Positions 1 through 10,470 of a stretch of 41,818 nucleotides of DNA are shown piece by piece. This DNA is from Gliomastix tumulicola (lineage: Eukaryota > Ascomycota > Sordariomycetes > Hypocreales > Bionectriaceae). Under the pieces are notes generated by a model. The model was not told the origin of the DNA. It was given only the letters and a program-made list of their open reading frames with translations, and made no database searches. Each line of letters opens with the position of its first letter. The stretch's first letter is position 1. Location of the stretch: the NCBI GenBank assembly GCA_001599755.1, contig BCHX01000011.1:523207-565024 (forward strand). The letters are read 5' to 3'. A program made the translations under genes and the position numbers.

Positions 1-95
1 ATCCTGACCTCCCCGCCGGAGAGACCTCGGACCACACCCGGCCACGGCCCTGGACGCCTACAGAGCCGTCACGGCAACAAACATCGGCGCCGCGT

Positions 96-250
96 GCCCC
101 GGCCCTGACTTTGTCCATCTCCCCACCCTGCACATCGCTACCGCCCGACGCCTCCGTCGCCGCCTGCCTGCCATCGAGGAACCGACTGTTTCCTCGCCTC
201 ATCGAGAGGCCCGTACAGCGTGGCCGCCTGGAGCGTCAATAGACATCTAC
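96..250 (+). repeat. Degenerate copy of dispersed element (copy A)
   Basis: By eye, this stretch aligns with 6971-7115. Shared blocks include GGCCCTGACTT, a GAGGAACC core, CCTCGCCTCAT and GAGAGGCCCGTAC, followed in both by a CA-rich tail. It appears to be a diverged direct repeat of the right half of the element described at 5800-7390. I see no coding capacity. Confidence 0.65.
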
Positions 251-680
251 ACACACACACATATGCACGCAGCACGCAGCACGCAGCATATAGCACATAG
301 CACACAGCACACATCGACCTGACAGACCACGCTTCAGCTGCTGCACATACAATCCTGAGGATTGGAGAGATACGCCTTCAAGGTGCCTACCACAGAATCA
401 CCGAGCCGATCCCGCCAACTCTGTCCAAATGGACCTACACGCACTTGTCCCCATGCCGCGAACCCTCCCCGGCCGCCATCAACGTCAGTCATTCATTCAT
501 AAACTTGCTCATGACATTAGGGTGCGTCCAGAGTGCCAACGCTGCCAATGACGTTTGAACGCCTCCCGACTCCCTACCATGCCATTCATTTCCTCTCTTC
601 AAGTAGACCGACCCTATCGATTTGCACTTCCAACCACGCACACAAACGTACATATATGTATATATATATCTATAACCACA

Positions 681-718
681 CATACATACATACATACATA
701 CATACATACATACATACA
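681..718. repeat. (CATA)n microsatellite
   Basis: About nine near-perfect CATA units in a row, preceded by TATA-rich sequence. It produces spurious reading frames encoding HTYI-type repeats. Confidence 0.9.
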
Positions 719-2112
719 CACAGAACAGCCACCTAAACACTACGCTTTTCAGGTGCCAGAAACGCGCCCGAGGAGCACCAGCAGCGAGCGGATGTCCACC
801 GCCTAGTTGCCTCCCATCCGCTCCCCCTGGCCTCGACGTCAGCGCCACCATCCCAGCGCCCCCCCTCGCCTGGCCCAGGCCGCATGCTGCTAGTAGCTGC
901 CCGTCCTGTGTCTGTCTTCGTGTCCATGCGTGTCTGTACCAACATCTCCATGCAGACAGCCTTCCCACGCGCTGCGTAGGCTGACCACAATGGCGCGCGC
1001 CCCTGTCCTCGCTCCGTGACCCCAGCCCAGCCACCAAAAAGCCTATGTCGAGCGGGCCCCCTCCATTGGAAGAGCATTTTGTCTATCCGCTCCACCAGCC
1101 TCACGTCCCTCTCACCCCACACATATACATCCATGTAGAACCACGTAGATCCATCTACAGATAGCCAGAGATGCATCATCGTCCCCGTCAAGCCCCCGTG
1201 ACCGGTCTCTTGATGAGCCTACGTAGGAGCCTTCAGAGTGCATCGCCAAGGAACGGCCGTAGCACGACCCCCGCCGCGTCGCGTGCCGAGTGCGCCGTCG
1301 GTACGCCCCAGGACGTCGTAGGCGAGCGAAGAACGGACTTTGCCCGCATTCCCTTTCCCTCGGCCCTCCAGGGCGAAACAGACAAGGCCCCAGAGACACT
1401 GCCATAGGAATACTCCCCCACAGACGGCATGACAGACTGCTTTGATCCTCCATGCTGCGATTGAATGGCATGCCGTAGCACGCTGTGGATCTTGACTAGC
1501 ACGCAAGTCCCTAGAGCCGAGTGGCACAGCCGCACGAGTCGTGTTCGGAAAGGCCCAAGCCGTGGGCATCATCATGCCTTGTGTCGGATCAGACAGCACA
1601 CCAGTCTCGGGGACGCATCCGTGGAAGAATGCCAGGCCTGGCCGCCGCTCGTGTCCACAGGACCTCGCCATGAGGATGCGCAAACGTGCCACCGCCTGCC
1701 GGAGCAATCAAGATGGGCGAGGACAAGGATGTACCGCGTATCGGTGTTGCTATGTCGATTGTTCGCTATGACGCACGGGGATGAGTATGCGCGGACGGAA
1801 TCCTATGGCGGCCCAAGGCCCTTGATTCCATCTCGTTGCCATTTCGGCTCGTGTCCCATGAGCGAATGCAGCTCAGACAACACGATCAACAAGCGGTAGC
1901 ATACAAGCGAATGACGTAGATGATTTTGTTGTGATATCGTCGCGCAGCCTTCTGAGCGTTCTGATCCTCCGTCGAAGACGATGCTCCTTTCGAGGGTCGA
2001 AGATCAAGTACAAGCCCTACGTTCGGCCTTACCGTATGGAACTTGGGTCAGATCACATATGACGCAACCCACGGTGTGAGGAGGATCATTTTGTAGCGCG
2101 CCCTTGGGATTG

Positions 2113-2268
2113 GCGTCTGTCAAGAAAGTCCGCTGAGTGGACGGACTCAAATGACTCGGTCGCATCAGTCCCTGCTTGCTTCCGAAGCGCGGTCTTCCCT
2201 CCTGGGTGGTCAGTCAGAAAACGGGCCACATCGTATGGATCACCACGAACGACAACCCAGCAGCTGGC
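2113..2268 (-). pseudogene. Orphan cytochrome b5 domain fragment
   Basis: The minus-strand frame carries a recognisable cytochrome b5 heme-binding core of about 50 residues. It opens with CWVVVRGDPYDV and contains the first heme-ligand motif DHPGG. It continues through AGTDATESFE and reaches the second His in VHSADFLD. In the family this fold carries electrons, either as a small anchored protein or fused to enzymes such as flavocytochrome b2. Here the frame stops 15 codons after the second His. I find no membrane anchor or FMN domain in the next 2 kb on that strand, and no clear N-terminal exon. It is either a relic or one exon of a gene I cannot assemble. The domain call is firm; gene status is not. 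Confidence 0.6.
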
Positions 2269-2555
2269 ACCGGTTCTCGGACAGAGGCCAGCGCAAGCAC
2301 CTGTCGCGTTGGCCGCCCACCACAACCCGCCTTGGGAAACGCTCTCGTCTAACCGTCGGACAAGGCCATCAATGACCACTCACTCTTTGGAGCTTAGCGG
2401 AGCCAAGCCCGGCCTTCCACCACCTTCCGGGGGGGACGCCTTTTGTCCTTCTCTTGCTCCCCTCCCGGAGGGCGGGTGATCTCAGCAGAGTGGTAATCGG
2501 CCACATCAACTCTACTGCCCCCCTTCGTAGTGGGATGGACATTCAGTCGAGTAGG

Positions 2556-2626
2556 CTCGGTGAAGTATAGCTCGGTCGAGTAGGCTCGGTCGAGTATAGT
2601 TCGGTCGAGTATGGTTCGGTCGGACT
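2556..2626. repeat. 14-15 bp tandem repeat (TCGGTCGAGTA core)
   Basis: Four to five imperfect head-to-tail copies of a 14-15 bp unit with core TCGGTCGAGTA. They differ mainly in the trailing TAG, GG or TATGG. I see no gene association. Confidence 0.8.
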
Positions 2627-5325
2627 GGCGTCGGTTGTTGGGACGTCGCCAGCCCAGGAGCCGCGCGGGGAGCGTATCGCCCACAGCTGTGTCAGTCTTG
2701 TCCACCCGCCATCCTCCCACGACTTGGCACCCGCGTGTCGCGCCCGGTGCTACTGAAGTATCGGCCATCCAAAGCAACGTAGAAGACGCGGGAGACGACA
2801 GCACCGGCCTACGCGATAGACTAGAGTTCAACATGCTTTTCGTTGAGCTTCATCCACCCAAGGCCGATAGGAGTGGGGACCATATCCGCGCTGCCCGCTC
2901 CCCAGCTATGCGGGACGTCGTAACTCTGCCTCCGCTCCTCCACATACGCCGAGAGGTACCCAAGGAGGGAAAGGACTCGCAAGGGCCGGTGCTGTGTAGC
3001 CATCATCGCCAGTCCCCGGCCCGCCCCGCCGACGAGCCGAGACACTATCCAACAGCCACCAGACCTGATCATCACCCTCCACCACGTCCCAGCCCTCTTC
3101 AGACAGTTTTTCATCCAGCGTAGGGTGTTTGGTCGACTTTTTCCCGGCTTTTNCCCNCGCCCGCCCCGCCGTTCTGACAAGTCGATGGACGTGCCTACGA
3201 AGACGCCGTGCGCGGGCCTTCATTCGGTGGGCAGAGTTCCATCGACTTTCGCTGGCGGCGACGGGCCGCAGACATACTCGCCTCTTGTCGGTCTCTGGGT
3301 CCGTCGGCGGAGGACATCGCTCTCGACGTCTTCTTCCTGCCACGCTACGAGGCACCGTACATGCTGTGGGGATCTCCATATTGCTTCGTTGAGTGGATGG
3401 AGGCGCCCATCCGGCCCCTCCTCCGCCATCGCTCGCGTGTGTCGGCGGGAAGCCTGTCAGCGGGGCGGTGTTCCGTCACCGCTCCTCTCGCCCCCTCCAA
3501 GATGGATCGCAGCCGAGATCGGAGGATTGCGGGCGGTGGCGTCCTGTCTTTGTACACCGGCTTGAGGCTTGACGGATTCGATCAGGCGGCGGGGGCGCTC
3601 GCTCTCCACGAGCCGGAAAGGGAAGTTGTCGCGCGCTACCCAATTGACAAAAAGCACCTTGGCTGCGCCAGGTGGGAGACGCCTAGGAGAGTAGGAGAGG
3701 TTCACTGGTCTTGGCGCCGCCGTCACTCTGCATCGTTCCGTCGGCGTGTTGGTGCAGCTGGGCGGTGTCGCCTCCTTCCTTCCTAGGTCTTGTATAGTTA
3801 GGATGGGGTAGAGGAGAGAGTAGCGGAACACGACTTGCCTTGATCCCATGGGGATTCCGCACATGCTTGATGATACTGGCACTACCGTTCGATTCGTACG
3901 GGAAGGGCGACACGGTGCGGCGCCTCGTCCGCACGCACAGACGGCAGGCCTACCAGAGCTGCTGTTCCTTTCGAGCCGGGCGCCATCCGTCCTGGGAGGC
4001 GTGCCGTCCTGAGACTCGTCGTAGCAGAGCTCCAACGGGACCGCGGCTCGTTCGCTCGGCGCAGGAGTCTCATCAAGACGAAGCCCTTCCTTGGCCGAGT
4101 CTGTGGCGTCGCGCCCGGCAACAAGGAAGACTGCGTAGAGAGCCTCGCAGGGCAAGGAAAATCCAGGGCCGACGACATTTCGGTGGGGGCGACATCCATC
4201 TTGTTGGCGGCCAGGGGGCGGACCTCTAGACTCTGTTAGCGAAGGGACAAGACGACGCCCACCAGGGGCGACGCACCGCACTACCGGATGCCCAAAGAGC
4301 CATGCGCCTCATCTCCATCGTCATTCTACGTGGCAGTACAGCCTTGTAGGTCGTCTACGGTCAAGCCTGACGCGTCGGGCGTCGCGTACCGATTGCCTGC
4401 CGATATGCCTGCTTTCCCGAGCCATGTCATGGTATCGTGCCGTATGCCGCCCACCCGCGTCCGAAGGGTCGGACTGACGCGACGCGGGGGCGAAGCTAGC
4501 GTGGGGGGAGCTAGGCGAGAAAGGACGGGATGATGCCGAGGTTCGCTACGGCTTTGCTTTGGGAGGTTGAAAGTGGGCCTGACGGATTGAACCCGAACAT
4601 CAGCCGGTACAGCCTCTGTGCAGCCTCTCCGTGTGTGCCACTTCAAGGCGCTTGATGCCGTCCGAGACCCACTTCGTCGCAATCACCACCCGGCCGCCGG
4701 GCAACAACGCCTTCTGAGATCAGCTGCCAAGCGCATCAGGGCCGAGGAGGGAGAGTACCTTGGAGCGTACTGGACACAGCAGCCTAGGGGGCGCCCGAAA
4801 GAGGAGAGCTGGAGTCTGGGTAGATTCGCGACGGACCGAGATGAATTGGGTGGATAGCCATTCACGGCCTACGAGGCGCGGGGATGGCATAGTTCTCCGA
4901 CCGGCGCGTACCGTACGGATAGGGCGAGGACGCATGCAGCATTGTTCCGTCCACCGCGGCGAGCCACCACATCTGTCTTTGTGATGGCCGGCGGCGAGGC
5001 GCAAAGGTGGTCGTGCGGGCAGGCCCGGCATAGCTAGGACGTGCATTAGAGTAGAGGCAGCTTATGGGAGGACAGGGACGGACGGACGGACGGACTCACG
5101 GGTGTGGTCCTTCAGGGCTGCCCTATACCTCCGGCAGGAGGGGACGGGCAGGACAGGCGACGGGCAGGACAGGCGTGCGTGGGTGAAGGGAACGAGCAGG
5201 AAGGCGAGCTGGCTTTCGTGGGAGGGCGTTGTGGCAGCCATGGAACAGACAAGAGGGGTGGAGAGGGAGAGGCAAATGGTGACGGGATGCTGTGAGAGGT
5301 GAGGGGGATGGCGAAAAGGGGCATG
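2627..5325. other. GC-rich stretch without a recognisable gene
   Basis: Several long open frames exist on both strands, for example minus 3457-4281 (274 codons) and plus about 3208-3786. None shows a domain I recognise. They overlap each other antisense and are what GC-rich sequence gives by chance. Around 3841-4230 two plus frames read in a protein-like way but shift between each other, so a decayed gene is possible. Two ambiguous bases lie at 3153-3157. Confidence 0.45.
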
Positions 5326-5416
5326 ATGGAGAAGGGGATAATGGAGAAGGGGATAATGGAGAAGGGGATAATGGAGAAGGGAATGGTGAAGAGTGGAATG
5401 GTGAAGAATTGAAGAG
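5326..5416. repeat. 15-bp minisatellite (ATGGAGAAGGGGATA)
   Basis: There are three perfect copies of ATGGAGAAGGGGATA at 5326-5370. A variant copy follows, then decaying GGTGAAGA units to about 5416. The strand is purine-rich. A related direct duplication, GACGGGCAGGACAGGC, lies just upstream near 5142-5175. Confidence 0.9.
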
Positions 5417-5796
5417 GGACGGCGAAGAATAACAAGTGAAAAAGGGCTGTCTACAGAGGAAGGGAAACAGACACACGGGGCGTCGGGGGGGCTATATAGC
5501 GAGGGAAGACGGGAGGGAGGAGGTCGGTGTGGGTGTGGCCAAAAGGAGAGGGATCATGGAGGGGATGGAGGGGAGGATCATGGAGGGGGACATTGTGGTG
5601 ATCTGTGGAGGTACATGGTGACGTGTGGTGGAGGGGGTTGGGATTGGCTCGACGGAGACCCGGCTATGAGGGCAAGACGGCGGTGCAGGGGATCTTTCTG
5701 GAGCAAGGTAGGGCGGCCGGGGTACGGAGGGACTAGTAGGGGGACAAAGCGAGTACGTTGACGGCTCATGCAAGGTAGGACGCCGGTGGACAGACG

Positions 5797-6770
5797 TAAG
5801 CCAGGGTCAGGCGAAGCTAAGCCAGGGTGGATGGAAGCCAAGGCAGCCTGTGGACTATACTAAGCCAGGGCCCCTGTGGGCTGACACACCGATCGGCCAA
5901 GCTAAGCCGGGGCCCATGCAAGGTCAAGATCGTAGTCAACGAAGCTAAGCTAGGGCCCCTGTGAGCGAAAATGTCGGCCTCATGGGCTACGCCGGGGGTC
6001 ACTGCAAGCTGAGGCACTGGTTGACAGGGGTAGGGCAGGGTGAATGCTTCGGGCCACAGAGCTATATTGTAGCGTCTCTGACTGAGGTGTTGGCTATCAG
6101 GGGCCCTGGCAGGGGCCCTGGCTTAGCGTCACTGACGGGTGCGGCTACTTCCAGGGGCTCTGACCCACCGGCGTCTTGACGTACATGTCCCCTGGTCTCG
6201 CTCCGCCCGGTGGTATCTTAGCTCGATCGATCAGTGCGTCAGCGTACAGGGTCCCTGGCTTAGCTTTGCTGAGCAGTGGATTTGGTTGCAGGGGACCTTG
6301 CTTAGTCTAGACAAGCCCTGGCTTAGTGTACTTGTCTGGCGTCTTGGTCTTACCAGGGCCCCGGCTTAGCTCAGTTGTTCAGTGCACCCGGCTGCAGGGG
6401 CCCTTGTTTAGTATAGCTGAGAAGGACTCCCACCCTGCAGGGGCCCCGGCTCAGGCCGGTCGTCTTAGGCAGGGGCCCTTGTCTAGCCTCGTCAGCCGGT
6501 GGGTAGACTTGCAAGGGCCCCGGACTAGATTCATCGACTAGCTTTCTGGCTTGCAGGGGCCCTTGCCTGGCTCTGTTGAGTGGCATCCTGGTATCACAGG
6601 GACCCTAGCCTAGCTCAAGCAACTAGTTTTTGCGCTGACATGGGCCCTGGCCTAGCTTGATGAGCTAGGACTTTGACAGTGTAGGGGCCCTGGTTAGCCT
6701 GGTTATCATGAGCAGGGGCCCTGGCATAGCTCACTCAGCCCGCGTCTTCACTCACATGCACCCTGCCTGA
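5797..6770. repeat. GGGCCC-cored repeat array, copy 1, with orientation switch
   Basis: This is an array of imperfect repeats spaced roughly 50-60 bp apart. Each is built on a near-palindromic core CAGGGGCCCCTG next to CTAAGCC. From about 5797 to 5960 the units read CTAAGCCAGGGCCCCTG. From about 6095 to 6760 they read the other way, CAGGGGCCCTGGCTTAGC. The array therefore contains a head-to-head junction near 5960-6095. The spacers are not conserved in sequence. The same unit occurs at 32240-33240. There is no coding potential. Confidence 0.85.
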
Positions 6771-6831
6771 GCACACTCGGCCACTGCCGTGTGTAAGGCC
6801 CTGGTGAACCTGAATTCACCAGTATCCTACG

Positions 6832-7391
6832 CCTACGCCTCGCACGCCCCCGTCATCGTCCACGCAGCACGCCTGCGACACCCTACCCACCCTGCACTCC
6901 CGGTTGCTCGCTATCCCGATCTCACCCCCTGGGCCACCCTGGGCCACCCCCGTGGAAGCGTACACCGCTGAGTGCCTTGGCCCTGACTTCGTCCCTCTTC
7001 GCGCTCGTCCTCCGCCGCTGCCTGGCTACCATGGAGGAACCAGCTGGTACCTCGCCTCATGGAGAGGCCCGTACGGCGTGGCCACTTGGGGCCCTGTACA
7101 TAGGCATCTAGGCACACACCGCAGACACCCCACACACCACATACACCACACACTTCGATCACATACACCACACACACCACACGCACACACACACCACACA
7201 CTTCGAGCTGCCAGACCAGGCTTCTGCTGCACACACACACACGCACACCACACACACATATCACGCATCCAGCTGGCCTGGGGTTCGTACAGCAGTGGAG
7301 GCCCATCCTACTACGCCACTTGGGTAAAAGATTGGGCCTTGATCGATGACTGAGCAATCAAGGGTGTGCCTATAACGCATACAAGCCACTA
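6832..7391 (+). repeat. Dispersed element, copy B (body and right end)
   Basis: The segment 6832-6929 matches the reverse complement of 32050-32143 at high identity by eye. Shared blocks include CCCCCGTCATCGTCCACG and a CTCGCTATC core. Segment 6971-7115 matches 96-250. Segment 7253-7391 matches the reverse complement of about 38306-38430, sharing AAGATTGGGCC-like and GACTGAGCAATCAAGGGTGT blocks. Between them lies a CACACACCA-rich low-complexity tract (7110-7255). This looks like one repeat family in several copies and orientations. It could be a non-autonomous transposon or a subtelomere-type repeat; I see no transposase or reverse transcriptase. Confidence 0.75.
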
Positions 7392-8725
7392 AGTAGAAGA
7401 ATTGGTACATTTCGACAAGGGGGAAGCGAGACTGCAAACAATGCTCGGAGGACCGCACACCTAGCGGGTCAAGACAGGTGCTACGGAACAGTAATGTTCC
7501 GACCTGAGCCTAAAAGGGACATTTACGTACTCTAGGAAACGTGGTTTATGAGGCCACGAAAGAACTAGCCGTGAACGAGGCTCTGGTTTACTTAGGATGC
7601 GACGCACCAAGGGTGTACCACATAGTATATCATAGTTATTACCTAGATAGGTTGGATAGCTTACTAGCTATTAGTGAAGCACCTTGCTTAGAAGCACCTT
7701 TCGCCAATAAGCATACCGAGCCAGAGCATCCTTTGCTATTACCATTTCCTCTCAGTCTTGCTAATACTCACGACTCAATCGTTGTAACCACCACCTGCCC
7801 AGCCACAACATCCTAGTGTTCTGAGAACATGGACCTGTTCGAACCTGGTCCGCCAACCCTGAACCCGAGCTGGGTCGCCTAGTTCGTCACAGTGCTCGAT
7901 GCGTCTGCCTAGCCTGGTTGGCGTGTAGCTCCGCAAGCTGGCTTGGTAGTGCATGCTTGAGCGACCGCCAGGATGGGACAGGACGTAAATATTTTGATAT
8001 GGCTACCGAGGAGTCAATGTATACCTTCGACTCGCGACGTAACATCGTTGCCAAAGTGAGAATGTTGGTCAACCTAAGCCTTCACCAGCTTCTCTTCGTA
8101 TGGATTATGCCGGGTTGTCTTGACATATCCGACCTCTTCCACATGTTCTGGAAGACACCTTTTCTCACACTCCAACACCCGCTCATGATGCCAAGAGCCA
8201 TAGCGCTCGTTCCAAGCTTCCATGCCTGGTCTGTCGGGACTGTTATGTGATTGAGCAATTGGTGACACATGGAGGGAGGCCGACAACGGGGGGCTTACAC
8301 CAAGCACAGTCACTGGACGGGTACCCGTCCCCCTATTGACCGCCGCGCCCAGGGTATTACTATAGCTTGGCACGCTCCATTAGGTTACAGATAGCGGACC
8401 TGGTCCTAGGAGGTAAGCCCTCCCGGTCGTACTAAACTTCATTCATTCGTTTATAGGTAGGTTACTACGCTCACGTCGAATGGCTAGTTGAAACCTACTG
8501 CGTCCGCCTTTACCCTATGGCGTAATGCGATCGACGAACAGATATTGCATTTTAGATTACCGTAGTCTTCGTAGTGTACTGTGTGAAGTGTATATTGGTC
8601 GCGCCGTGGCGGCAGTTACCCTGCATATGGCCTTTTTCCTGTGACCAGTCTGGAACAGTCTGGAGCTGGCTTCTGTACTACTCCCTCACGGAGCGGCACT
8701 GTGAAACCGCCTCACCCTCAATCAT
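7392..8725. other. Intergenic stretch, more AT-rich, no recognised gene
   Basis: There is a run of open frame on the plus strand at 7541-7816. It begins at GTG, has no internal ATG context, and encodes nothing I recognise. A second open frame at 7918-8250 is also featureless. The lower GC of 7500-7760 compared with its flanks suggests a separate, possibly decayed repeat. Confidence 0.5.
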
Positions 8726-9333
8726 TCAATGTCTACTCCTGCGTAATTGGCGAGGAGGGGCCTCGTGTGCCTGCGCACAATTGTAGTAGCGGCGGCCTAG
8801 GCTAAGCCCTACACCGCCTAAGAGGAGAGCGAGGGACAGAGTCGCTGGCCACGGAGTTTCGTCAATCGGCGGTATGTTCATAGGGACCAGGGCGATGACG
8901 CCGTTGAGGAGCAGGGGCCTAGAGGGATCAGTACACGAAGGGCCGCTATGCAATGCGAAGCTGCTTACAGGAGGAATCGATAGACGAGCTGAACGCAGTG
9001 GCGCCTCGCATACCACCAGAGCCACGTGAGGGCGATGGCAGGCACCAGGCTCACCAGCAGGACACATGTGAGCAGCAGGACAGCCCAAGAGAGTCTGAGG
9101 AAGGGCAGCATCATTCTGTCCGCCCCAGATAGAGTGCAGAGCTGCAGAACCCTTGCTGCGGCTCTCCGAGTGAGCCAGGGTAAGAATGTAGGAATGGGTG
9201 ACCGGATTTGGGGCTGGATTTTGGCCTTCAAGGCGTCGGCCACGTGATCGAGGAGGCGCCGATAGAGGGATGCGGGGTGATGCTGTTGAGAGTCTGGGAA
9301 TGCTGCGTGCTCGGCTGTGGTAGGTTGGTTCAT
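8726..9333 (-). CDS. Small multi-pass membrane protein, two exons
   Basis: I do not recognise the family. The start is the ATG at 9333, in the good context AAAGATGAAC. Exon 1 is 9333-8969 and exon 2 is 8918-8726. The 50-nt intron (8968-8919) has donor GTAAGC, branch-like TACTGAT and acceptor CTCTAG. Splicing keeps the frame and gives 185 residues. The first ~60 residues are polar with an amphipathic stretch. They are followed by three to four hydrophobic segments: around LSWAVLLLTCVLLVSLVPAI, around FLLPLLLNGVIALV spanning the splice junction, and around ATLSLALLLGGVGLSLG. A short basic C-terminus ends the protein. The same frame stays open upstream to 9753 without an ATG, so an unseen 5' exon is possible. 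The gene is divergent from the one at 9730. Function unknown. Confidence 0.6.
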
Positions 9334-9729
9334 CTTTGTCTTGCGTTCATCGTGGCTACGCGAGCCCGGGACTATATACGTCGATGACTGAGACTGGTGG
9401 CTATTGCGCACCGAGATGGTAGGAGTAGCTACTATGGCTCTTGACGGCCTATTCTGGATATAATCTACTACTTGCCGTTCAAGCAATTCTGGCCGTATGT
9501 GATCGCCATGGAGATTCGCCGTAGTATAGAAAGCCCCATACGTCAATGGGTATATCCTTAGTGTCCTTGCAGCCTGCTTTTCACTCTCCAGGGCCTTTGT
9601 TGCACAATGACATCGCTGCACCGCCTCACAAAACGCATCGCGTCTCTCTGGAGGGATAGGCAGCCATGTGCGAGTGGAGCTGGTTCGAAAGCGTTGGCTG
9701 GGGAAGGGTGTCCTGTCCGCCCGGCGTGC

Positions 9730-10104
9730 ATGGAGGCCATCGAGACACAGCAACCACGCGTCGCGTCACTGGTTCGCATTGTGGAGCTGACGAGGATGCT
9801 TGGGGGCCTACGGGAGGAGATTGTTCATCTCGACGCGATTGGCGGGGTGCTCATGCGTCTTTTGCCCTTGATCGAAATGCATTGCGATGGCCTCCTCGTA
9901 GCTGCCCGAGAAGGCGACGAGGTGATACGGCAAGTGCGGGAGCGATGGCAAAGAGGGTTAGGGGAGGCGGCCAGAACTAGCGAGACATGGGTAGGACCGT
10001 TATTGGACTCTGGCACGCACATAGGTTGGGAGTGTGGCACTGATGAGGGCCATTCGGGGGAGGAGGGGAGGAGGTTCTGGCCACGTCCTCTAGATGCCGC
10101 TTGA
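9730..10104 (+). CDS. Hypothetical helical protein
   Basis: The ATG at 9730 opens a 124-residue frame; an in-frame ATG at 9607 would make it 165. The N-terminal ~75 residues are strongly helical and amphipathic, with blocks such as LTRMLGGLREEIVHLDAI and EVIRQVRERWQRGL. This is the pattern of small coiled-coil subunits. The last ~40 residues are Gly/Glu-rich and may be read-through past an unrecognised intron. It is divergent from the membrane-protein gene starting at 9333, leaving about 400 bp of shared upstream region. I choose 9730 because the longer version would run antisense into that region. Function not recognised. Confidence 0.4.
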   Translation: MEAIETQQPRVASLVRIVELTRMLGGLREEIVHLDAIGGVLMRLLPLIEMHCDGLLVAAREGDEVIRQVRERWQRGLGEAARTSETWVGPLLDSGTHIGWECGTDEGHSGEEGRRFWPRPLDAA

Positions 10105-10470
10105 CTGCTAACGACTGGAAGCGGATGGGGACCACTGCAATCAGACGTCCAGGAGGCTGCATACGCCGGCCTATTGCGGTATGGGAATCAAATGGCGCCT
10201 TGGCTGTGGTAGCTTACGACCTAGGGTGCTTGCGTAGGTGTATGTGTGGGCGTGTGCGTGTGTATGTGTGTACGTGCATGTGTGTGCGTTTGTGTGTAGT
10301 CTAGCGGCGCCGGGACGGTAGCAACTGACCTACTGCTCATGGTAGGGGGAGGGGGGGGGAGGGGGCCTTAGGCACGTCTTTACTGGCCGCTCTAGGTGTG
10401 AGCGTAATTTTTATGATTTTGGAAACTTAGAAGGTAATGATAAAGGGTACTACCCCGTGGCCTGTGGCGG
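10105..10470. other. Short intergenic region with GT microsatellite and G-tracts
   Basis: A degenerate GTGTGCG tract spans about 10238-10300 and a G-rich run about 10345-10366. The upstream region of the gene at 10471 lies here. I see no clear TATA box. Confidence 0.6.

Larger units (their letters stand above)
1..2085. other. Gene-free repeat-rich left edge
   Basis: I see no convincing gene here. The stretch holds a CA/GCACGCA-type microsatellite near 247-312 and a CATA tetranucleotide tract near 681-718. Positions about 96-250 are a degenerate copy of 6971-7115. The reading frames are rich in Arg, His and Tyr repeats or have no ATG, and look like by-products of GC-rich and microsatellite sequence. 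Confidence 0.6.

Noticed and set aside
533..806. Plus-strand frames with HTYIHTYI repeats
   Set aside because: Translation of a CATA microsatellite.
3457..4281. 274-codon minus-strand open frame
   Set aside because: No recognisable domain, Arg/Pro-rich composition, and overlapping open frames on the opposite strand as expected for GC-rich sequence.
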